Origin: an uncultured Gammaproteobacteria bacterium | GTDB lineage: Bacteria; Pseudomonadota; Gammaproteobacteria; Pseudomonadales; Azotimanducaceae_A | NCBI GenBank assembly: GCA_913049565.1 | Contig: CAJWZG010000071.1 | Location: 1-11,452, forward strand | Length of the DNA stretch: 11,452 nucleotides | Reading direction: 5' to 3' | Shown here: piece after piece, positions 5,708 to 11,452 of the stretch | Layout: each line of letters begins with the position of its first letter | Position numbering within the stretch: the stretch's first letter is position 1 | Translations under genes and position numbers: made by a program | The notes under the pieces: generated by a model | What the model was told of the DNA's origin: nothing | Seen by the model: the letters and a program-made list of their open reading frames with translations, nothing else | The model's database searches: none

Positions 5708-8005
5708 ATGGTTAAGCAAATCAAATTCGGTCGAGGTGTCCTTGGTATCTTTGTGCTTTGTCTCCCGCACTGGGTGACCGCAGAGATCAGCGGCTCGCCG
5801 ATGATGGAAGAAATTATTGTCACCGCGCAGAAACGAGAAGAGCGGCTACAGGAAACGCCAGTATCTGTCACTGCCTTTACCGGCGATGCAATCGAGGCGC
5901 TCGGTTTCCGGCAATCTGTAGATATTACTGCGCAGACACCCAACTTCAGTGTCGGCTATCCCAATGGCGACACGGGAGTACCGGCGCCGTTTATTCGTGG
6001 CGTGGGATTAAACGATTTTGGTGTGCTGAACCAGGGACCCATCGCCGCGTATATGGATGAAATTTATATCTCTTCAAACGCGGCGCAGATTTTCCAGTTG
6101 TTAGATGTTGAGAGGGTTGAGGTATTGCGCGGTCCTCAGGGTACGCTATACGGACGAAACGCTACCGGAGGGGCTGTTAATTATGTATCACGTAAGCCCA
6201 CCACTGAAAGGGATGGCTGGTTTCGGGCCGGTATCGGTAGTTGGGACCAGCGCAAGATTGAGGGCGCCTTTGGTGGGCCTTTGGGAGAAAACACAGCTTT
6301 TCGCGCGACCATGCTTAAGAGCGATTCCGACGGTTGGATGAAAAACAGGTTCACTGGTAACGATCAGCAGGGTGTGGATGAATTTGCCTGGCGGGTGCTG
6401 CTTGAAACACAGCCGAATGAGAGCTTGAACCTGCTGTTCAATTTGCGCGGTGGCAAAACAGAATCTGACGCAGTGCAATACCGCCATCTAGGCGTTTGGG
6501 ATGCTGATGGCAATATGTGCGACAATCAGGCCATTCTTGCTCTCCAGTGTGCAGACATTTTTGGCTATTCCGAACAGGCATCCTATACCACACTTAATGG
6601 AGATACCGCTCCAGCAGTGCCGGGTTACAACGAAGGAAACTACGATTTTGAAGCCTTGAACGATACCGAGTTCTGGGGAGTTTCACTCACCGCAGACTGG
6701 ACCATTGGCGACTATGTTATTACTTCGATCAGCTCGTTTGATCGTGTGGATGACTTTAGGCCGGAAGAAACTGACGCCGGTCCAAATGATATTTTGACCG
6801 GTGAACTCGCGGTTGAACAGGAAACTTTCTCTCAGGAGCTTCGTTTGAGCTGGGCTGAGGATAAATGGTCCTGGCTCGCTGGTTTGTATTATCTTAAAGA
6901 CGACGCCACGGATAATACAGCGTTTGATATCTTGCGCGACTTCAGACCTTCGACCATTGGCGACGACGTCAATTGTACCGCGCCTCCCGGTAATCCGGGG
7001 GGGTTGTGCCCAGAACAATTTGTCTTCAAAACAAAGTCAGGCACCGATCAGGAAATTACCAGCTTCGCCGCTTTTTTTGACACAAGTTATGAACTTAGCG
7101 ATCGGTTGACATTGTCTGGCGGGCTGCGCTACACCGATGAAGAAATAAAGCATGATAGTTATTACTTCTATGACGAGCCTGAAGGTGGCAATCCTGCGCA
7201 ACCGGGTTTCCCTGCTGTTGAGGACACCGACTTCAGCGATGTCAGTGGCCGCATCGTTCTGGATGCTCAGGTTTCTGACGAACTTTTACTCTACGGCGGC
7301 ATAACCAGTGGATTTAAGGCGGGAGGTATTTTTAGCACCAGTGACGGCATCGCAACCTATGACGAAGAAAAACTACTCAGCTATGAGGTGGGTTATAAAG
7401 CCACGCTGGCAGATGGCCGCCTAAGCTTTAATGGCTCGGCTTTCTACTACGATTATGAAGACTTGCAGGTGTATGCATATGTGATTGTCGATGGTCTAGG
7501 TTTCTCCACCATTTCCAACGCAGCGGATGCCGAAATCTATGGCGCCGAGTTTGAATTACAGTGGCTGCCTGTCGAAAACCTGTTTGTCAATCTGGGGCTA
7601 GGCCTGCTTTCGACAGAATATCAGGATTTTGTCACGCCGGACGGTGACTTCAGCGGCAACAAGATCCCAATGTCACCTGAACTCACCGTAAATGGTTTGA
7701 TCCAGTATGATATCCCATTGCAGAGTAATGACGTGATTACACTGCAGGCTGACTTCAATTATCAGGATGAAGTTTACTTCGACGCGCTAGCCAACCCGCT
7801 ACTGCGTGAAGACGACTACTGGTTGCTGAATGCTCGTATAAGCTGGGCGTCTGCTGACGACAAATTGGAAGTGGCGGCGTTTGGCCGCAACCTCGGTGAC
7901 GAAGAATATATGGTGTATGCCTTTGACCTTTCGTTTTTTGGTTTCAATGAAGAAATGATTGGCACACCGCGAGCCTTTGGATTGGAGGTTACGTATCAAC
8001 TATGA
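5708..8005 (+). CDS. TonB-dependent outer-membrane receptor, first gene of the operon
   Basis: This 765-residue receptor starts at ATG with AAGGA at 5696-5700. The signal peptide is about residues 1-25 (ending VTA). A TonB box EEIIVTAQK lies at 34-42; the plug domain includes ETPVSVTAF, FIRGVG and the signature RGPQGTLYGRNATGG (141-155). A long beta-barrel follows, ending LEVTYQL. Two pairs of cysteines in probable extracellular loops (NMCDNQAILALQCAD and VNCTAPPGNPGGLCPE) could form loop disulfides. Its stop overlaps the cytochrome start in an ATGA, so it is translationally coupled to three periplasmic genes. This indicates it imports the substrate, or a precursor, that those proteins act on. 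It belongs to the large receptor class seen in aquatic Gammaproteobacteria and sphingomonads. Ligand unknown. Confidence 0.95.
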   Translation: MVKQIKFGRGVLGIFVLCLPHWVTAEISGSPMMEEIIVTAQKREERLQETPVSVTAFTGDAIEALGFRQSVDITAQTPNFSVGYPNGDTGVPAPFIRGVGLNDFGVLNQGPIAAYMDEIYISSNAAQIFQLLDVERVEVLRGPQGTLYGRNATGGAVNYVSRKPTTERDGWFRAGIGSWDQRKIEGAFGGPLGENTAFRATMLKSDSDGWMKNRFTGNDQQGVDEFAWRVLLETQPNESLNLLFNLRGGKTESDAVQYRHLGVWDADGNMCDNQAILALQCADIFGYSEQASYTTLNGDTAPAVPGYNEGNYDFEALNDTEFWGVSLTADWTIGDYVITSISSFDRVDDFRPEETDAGPNDILTGELAVEQETFSQELRLSWAEDKWSWLAGLYYLKDDATDNTAFDILRDFRPSTIGDDVNCTAPPGNPGGLCPEQFVFKTKSGTDQEITSFAAFFDTSYELSDRLTLSGGLRYTDEEIKHDSYYFYDEPEGGNPAQPGFPAVEDTDFSDVSGRIVLDAQVSDELLLYGGITSGFKAGGIFSTSDGIATYDEEKLLSYEVGYKATLADGRLSFNGSAFYYDYEDLQVYAYVIVDGLGFSTISNAADAEIYGAEFELQWLPVENLFVNLGLGLLSTEYQDFVTPDGDFSGNKIPMSPELTVNGLIQYDIPLQSNDVITLQADFNYQDEVYFDALANPLLREDDYWLLNARISWASADDKLEVAAFGRNLGDEEYMVYAFDLSFFGFNEEMIGTPRAFGLEVTYQL

Positions 8006-8436
8006 GATATAGGTCGGGCCTTTTGCTGCTGATGCTTGTGTCCGGATTGATTGCCGGTTGTGGCGGAGAATCTGCGCTGGACCAGTTAGCACAGGATGCG
8101 TTAGCGGATATAGTCCAACCGCCCGTCGATGTCTCGGTACCTAAGTCAGACGCCCTTGATGCTCGACAGATACAGATGTGGTCAACGAGTTGTGCTCTGT
8201 GTCATGTCAATGGCAATGCCGGCGCGCCGATTGTGGGCGTCGCTGAACATTGGCAACCCAGGGTCACCAAAGGCATGGAAAACCTTCTGCGGCATACCGT
8301 GGAGGGGTTCAACAGTATGCCACCGCTGGGTTATTGCATGGCATGTGAGACGGAGGACTTTATCGCGATGATTCGCTTTATGTTGCCAGACCACTCGAAA
8401 GTTAACTCAATGGCTGAACTAGGAGAGAGCAAATGA
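8002..8436 (+). CDS. Cytochrome c5-like monoheme lipoprotein
   Basis: This 144-residue protein has a lipoprotein signal: hydrophobic residues 7-18 and lipobox LIAG-C20. The mature part would be lipid-anchored in the periplasm. The heme site is C64-A-L-C67-H68, and Met106 in FNSMPP is the likely sixth ligand. C112-x2-C115 in GYCMAC follows, as in the cytochrome c5 family where this extra pair forms a disulfide, and then a terminal helix (EDFIAMIRFML). The role is single-electron transfer. It overlaps the receptor upstream and the flavoenzyme downstream by 4 nt each (ATGA), so the most natural partner is the flavoenzyme, as electron acceptor. This parallels plant galactonolactone dehydrogenase, which reduces cytochrome c. 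The pairing is inferred; the cytochrome identification is firm. Confidence 0.93.
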   Translation: MRYRSGLLLLMLVSGLIAGCGGESALDQLAQDALADIVQPPVDVSVPKSDALDARQIQMWSTSCALCHVNGNAGAPIVGVAEHWQPRVTKGMENLLRHTVEGFNSMPPLGYCMACETEDFIAMIRFMLPDHSKVNSMAELGESK

Positions 8437-9791
8437 AAATTTCACGTCGCCAGATGTTGGCCAGCACCGCGTTAGCCGGTTTGTTTGCTCCTTTTGCTTC
8501 AGTACTGAGTCAACAAAAGGCTGCACCCTGGCGTAACTGGTCAGGGGGGCAAGTCTGCTATCCATCGGGGCGATTCTCGCCAGCATCAGAGACAGAATTG
8601 CAGGATTTCCTTAGACGGACCAGTGGAGAAATCAGACCGGTTGGATCGGGCCATTCGTTCAGTGCCCTGGTACCTACAGATGGTCATCTGATAGTCATTG
8701 ACCAGCTAAGCGGGTTATTGGATCACGATGCGCAAACCCTTCAGGCGACCTTTGGTGCAGGTACACGGCTGGGTGATATGGGTGAACCTTTGGCCAGAAT
8801 AGGGCAAGCTATGCTCAACCTGCCAGATATTGATCGTCAGACACTTGCTGGCGCCACTGCTACTGCAACTCACGGCACCGGTATAGCGTTTACCTGTCTG
8901 TCAGGATTTGTCACGTCCCTTCGACTGGTGACGCCTGACGGTGACGTTATCGATACGAGTCCAACGTCAAATTCTGATCTGTTTGATGCCGCGCGAGTAA
9001 GCCTCGGTGCGCTTGGTATTGTGACGCAGATGACGCTGCAGAATCGTGCGCCGTATAAGCTCAAGGCCAGAAACTGGGTGCAACCCATTGAAGAAGTGTT
9101 GGAGACATTTGATGAATCCGCCGCTAATCATCGCCATTTTGAAATGTTCCCTCTTACACATTCCGACTACGCGTTAGTGCTGGCTATTGATGAGACGGAT
9201 GAAGACATCAACAATCCGCCGCCTTCGCCCGAAGACGAGGCCGCTTTTGCACAAGCCATGGCTTTCTGGGCAACGTTGCCAGCAAAAGAGCGCTTTGCTG
9301 AGATCAACGCAATGGCGAGGCAGATTGGACCGACGGAAGCGGTGGATGAGTCCTACAGGATTCTCAGCAACATACGTAATGGTCGTTTTAACGAAATGGA
9401 GTACTCCGTACCTGCGGAGGCCGGGGCGGATTGCCTGCGCGAAATTCTGCGTACAGTTATCGAAAAGGAAGTCGACGTGGTATTTCCATTGGAATATCGC
9501 TACGTGAAGAGGGATGACACCTGGCTCAGCATGAGTGCCGGAGATTATGATCATGCCGCAATTTCGATTCATCGCATGGCTAGCGAGGACTATCGCCCCT
9601 ACTTTGACCTCATAGAGCCTATTTTCTGGAAATATGGCGGACGTCCGCATTGGGGCAAAGTTCATTCATTGGATAAAGCCCGGCTGGAACAGCTCTATCC
9701 CAGGTTTAAAGATTTTCAGATGTTGCAAGCTGAACTTGACCCTGCTGGACGTCTATTAAATCCGCATCTCAAAAAATTACTGGTGGGTTAG
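8433..9791 (+). CDS. Tat-exported FAD-dependent aldonolactone/alditol oxidase-type enzyme
   Basis: This 452-residue flavoprotein belongs to the VAO family, ALO/alditol oxidase branch. The N-terminus MKISRRQMLASTALAGL is a twin-arginine signal, so the folded, FAD-loaded enzyme should be exported. The FAD domain has PVGSGHSFS, where His74 is at the position that binds FAD covalently in gulonolactone and alditol oxidases, and GATATATHGTG. The C-terminal ALO domain keeps E354-Y-R356 and H406-W-G-K409, corresponding (from memory of the Streptomyces alditol oxidase structure) to its catalytic Glu, Arg and Lys. It ends with DPAGRLLNPHLKKLL. Substrates of the family are sugar lactones or polyols. Whether this one reacts with O2 or reduces the co-encoded cytochrome is undecided. 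An acidic, proline-containing insertion at about 250-270 is unusual. Family firm, substrate unknown. Confidence 0.92.
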   Translation: MKISRRQMLASTALAGLFAPFASVLSQQKAAPWRNWSGGQVCYPSGRFSPASETELQDFLRRTSGEIRPVGSGHSFSALVPTDGHLIVIDQLSGLLDHDAQTLQATFGAGTRLGDMGEPLARIGQAMLNLPDIDRQTLAGATATATHGTGIAFTCLSGFVTSLRLVTPDGDVIDTSPTSNSDLFDAARVSLGALGIVTQMTLQNRAPYKLKARNWVQPIEEVLETFDESAANHRHFEMFPLTHSDYALVLAIDETDEDINNPPPSPEDEAAFAQAMAFWATLPAKERFAEINAMARQIGPTEAVDESYRILSNIRNGRFNEMEYSVPAEAGADCLREILRTVIEKEVDVVFPLEYRYVKRDDTWLSMSAGDYDHAAISIHRMASEDYRPYFDLIEPIFWKYGGRPHWGKVHSLDKARLEQLYPRFKDFQMLQAELDPAGRLLNPHLKKLLVG

Positions 9792-9792
9792 A

Positions 9793-11043
9793 TTGCTGCA
9801 TAGGCGGGATCTACTTAAGGGCTTTCTCGGGGCAGGTGCTGCCGCGGGTAGCCCGGTACTCTGGACGCCAAGTGTTTTTGCAGCCAAGGAAACTCGCGGC
9901 CATAACAGCTACTTCGCAAAACTTAACGAGATGTTAAAGCGTGAAGGTCCGGGGCATCCCGTGATGCTTATAGACACAACGCGTATGTCAAACAACATTT
10001 CGCGAATCACCGAGTCTGTTGGACGAAAAAAGAATTACCGTATTGTGGTGAAGTCGCTTCCTTCGATACCTCTACTCAGGGAGGTGATGAGCGAGGCGAA
10101 AACAGAGTCGCTTATGGTTTTTCACCAGCCTTTTTTGAATGCAGTTGCGCAGGCATTTCCTTCATCAAACGTGCTCGTCGGTAAACCTATGCCTGTCGCA
10201 GCGGTAAAGCGCTTCTATCAGACGCTGAATCACGAGCGTTACGATGCTCAAAACAACGTGCAGTGGCTTGTGGACTCCAAACCTCGTCTTCTACAGTATC
10301 AGGCCTTTGCTCGACAGCAGGGGCTCCGACTGGGTATCAACTTCGAGATTGACGTAGGTTTACGCCGTGGAGGCCTGGCGCAGCCAGAGTTGCTAAGCGA
10401 GTGTCTTGCCATAATTGCGGGGGATGCAGAACATTTACACTTTACGGGCCTAATGGGTTATGAGCCGCAGCTGACAGGCCTGAAAGCTGATCTAAGTAAC
10501 CCTGCCGTGAATGAGGTGCTAGGTATTTATCGGGGTTTTATTGATCGCGCCCGACTTGTCGGTTATGACCCGGATAAACTCGTGCTGAACGGTGCCGGTA
10601 GCCACACTCTGAAAATCTATGAAAAAGACAACACTATGAATGACCTGTCTGCAGGGTCCGGAGTTGTTATGCCAACAGATTTTGATACCTATCACCTGAC
10701 TGATCACCAGCCGGCACTTTTTATTGCCACGCCAATTCTTAAGCGCTATCAGCAAAACCCGTTTACAGACGAACCACCTGTGGGCATGGAACAGGTGTAT
10801 TACATTTACGGGGGTTATTGGAAGGCTAATATGGTCTCACCATACCCGGTTGCTGAGCCGATCTACCAGAGCACCAACCAGAGTCCCGTTGTCACCAGCA
10901 CACATATCAATCTGGAGGTTGACGACTATATGTTTCTCAGGCCCACCCAAAGTGAGTTTGTGATGTTACAGTTTGGCGACCTGTTAGCGGTGAATAACGG
11001 CCACATCAGCGATCGATGGCCGGTTTTCCATCAGACTGGTTAG
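9793..11043 (+). CDS. Tat-exported PLP enzyme, alanine racemase N-terminal / D-threonine aldolase-like fold
   Basis: This 416-residue protein starts at TTG (9793), one base after the flavoenzyme stop, so reinitiation is likely; there is no strong ribosome-binding site. LHRRDLLKGFLGAGAAAG is a twin-arginine signal, cleaved near AFAA-type residues 29-31. A fold-III PLP barrel follows: PVMLIDTTRMSNNI, then YRIVVKSLPS with Lys87 as the likely PLP Schiff-base lysine, then INFEIDVGLRRGG and a second domain ending FLRPTQSEFVMLQFGDLL...DRWPVF. That C-terminal pattern is characteristic of the DSD1/D-serine-deaminase-like group. I do not see the His-containing metal motif of characterised D-threonine aldolases, so racemase, aldolase or dehydratase cannot be chosen. 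Export of a PLP enzyme to the periplasm is uncommon. It is the last gene of the operon. Confidence 0.9.
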   Translation: MLHRRDLLKGFLGAGAAAGSPVLWTPSVFAAKETRGHNSYFAKLNEMLKREGPGHPVMLIDTTRMSNNISRITESVGRKKNYRIVVKSLPSIPLLREVMSEAKTESLMVFHQPFLNAVAQAFPSSNVLVGKPMPVAAVKRFYQTLNHERYDAQNNVQWLVDSKPRLLQYQAFARQQGLRLGINFEIDVGLRRGGLAQPELLSECLAIIAGDAEHLHFTGLMGYEPQLTGLKADLSNPAVNEVLGIYRGFIDRARLVGYDPDKLVLNGAGSHTLKIYEKDNTMNDLSAGSGVVMPTDFDTYHLTDHQPALFIATPILKRYQQNPFTDEPPVGMEQVYYIYGGYWKANMVSPYPVAEPIYQSTNQSPVVTSTHINLEVDDYMFLRPTQSEFVMLQFGDLLAVNNGHISDRWPVFHQTG

Positions 11044-11300
11044 ACTCTTCTGCCCTCGAAATCCTGTGGTTCACCCCAGTTAGCATCCATACCTTAGCGA
11101 AGGTTTTTAAGACGCGTCACAGCGATGCGCTGGCTCGGTTGTGCCTCAAGTTCAAATAGGCCCGTTCCCCACGGCAACGATCCGGTGACCAGGAAGAGAC
11201 AATGCTGGCTGCACGGAGGCCTCAACATAGGCCCCGCGCCGCACTGAGGAGCAGCTTGGGGGCGACAATCACGCTTTTTTAAAGACGAAGTCAAAAGAAC
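11044..11300. other. Noncoding stretch after the operon
   Basis: No gene is seen. It holds a short terminator-like hairpin (11091-11108) and a second perfect hairpin GGCCT-CAACAT-AGGCC (11218-11233) with no T-run. A minus-strand frame at 11094-11294 has no recognisable protein. The full-length leader found in repeat copies 1 and 2 is absent here. Confidence 0.5.
11091..11108 (+). terminator. Candidate intrinsic terminator of the four-gene operon
   Basis: ACCTT-AGCG-AAGGT is a perfect 5-bp stem followed by TTTT, 47 bp after the last stop codon. It is short and AT-rich, so modest in strength, but it is the only hairpin with a T-run close to the operon end. Confidence 0.35.
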
Positions 11301-11452
11301 TCACCCTGTAAAGGGTCTAAAGGTCCAGAGCACAGGCATACAGATACTTTTCAACCTTTTCGGGGTTGGGTTTTATGCTCACCAGTATTTTTCTAAGGTC
11401 TTAAACAGGTGGGGTAAAAGCTCCGAGAGGGACATACAAGGAGGGGGAGAGG
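11301..11452 (+). repeat. Long direct repeat, copy 3 (core only, cut by the window edge)
   Basis: The copy starts at TCACCCTG and carries ACCCT-GTAA-AGGGT (11303-11316), CTAAAGGTCCAGAG, CAACCTTTTCGGGGTTGGG (from 11352), GGTAAAAGCTCCGAGAG, and GGACATACAAGGAGGGGGAG at the edge. It lacks the leader and the 9-bp tandem of the other two copies. The hairpin loop changes from GAAA to GTAA yet stays a GNRA tetraloop. The long inverted repeat is less perfect here (one mismatch and one wobble in 12). It closes the four-gene operon module on its right side. Confidence 0.78.

Noticed and set aside
9174..9665. 163-residue minus-strand frame inside the flavoenzyme gene
   Set aside because: Shadow of a gene with clear domains and conserved catalytic residues; no signal of its own.

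Overview
The window looks like a chromosomal accessory region of a marine-type gammaproteobacterium. This rests on inference: large TonB-dependent receptors of the oligotroph type, moderate GC content, a c5-like cytochrome, and Tat-exported enzymes. No rRNA, tRNA or species marker is present to fix the taxonomy.

Left part (1-1985, + strand) is the end of a small mobile element. It holds a truncated Cys-rich small protein, a CHC2-type zinc-finger primase-like protein and a RepA-like AAA ATPase, joined by stop/start overlaps. The integrase that such elements usually carry would lie to the left, outside the window. The last part of the ATPase gene carries clustered short direct and inverted repeats that could be an origin.

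Middle and right parts are two cargo-like modules separated and bounded by three diverged copies of one long repeat (2054-2273, 5244-5491, and 11301 to the window edge), all in the same orientation. Module 1 (2599-4860, - strand) is a lone TonB-dependent receptor with an EF-hand/dockerin-like calcium loop. Module 2 (5708-11043, + strand) is a tightly coupled four-gene operon: TonB-dependent receptor, c5-like cytochrome c lipoprotein, Tat-exported aldonolactone/alditol oxidase-type flavoenzyme, and Tat-exported PLP enzyme of the alanine racemase/D-threonine aldolase fold.

The operon suggests outer-membrane uptake followed by periplasmic conversion. The flavoenzyme would oxidise a hydroxylated or lactone substrate and could pass electrons to the membrane-anchored cytochrome, while the PLP enzyme acts on an amino-acid-like compound in the same compartment. 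The substrate is not evident. The two strongest leads for something undescribed are this periplasmic module and the structured repeat (a GNRA-capped hairpin, a long inverted repeat and 9-bp tandem repeats) that may be an attachment site or a structured RNA.
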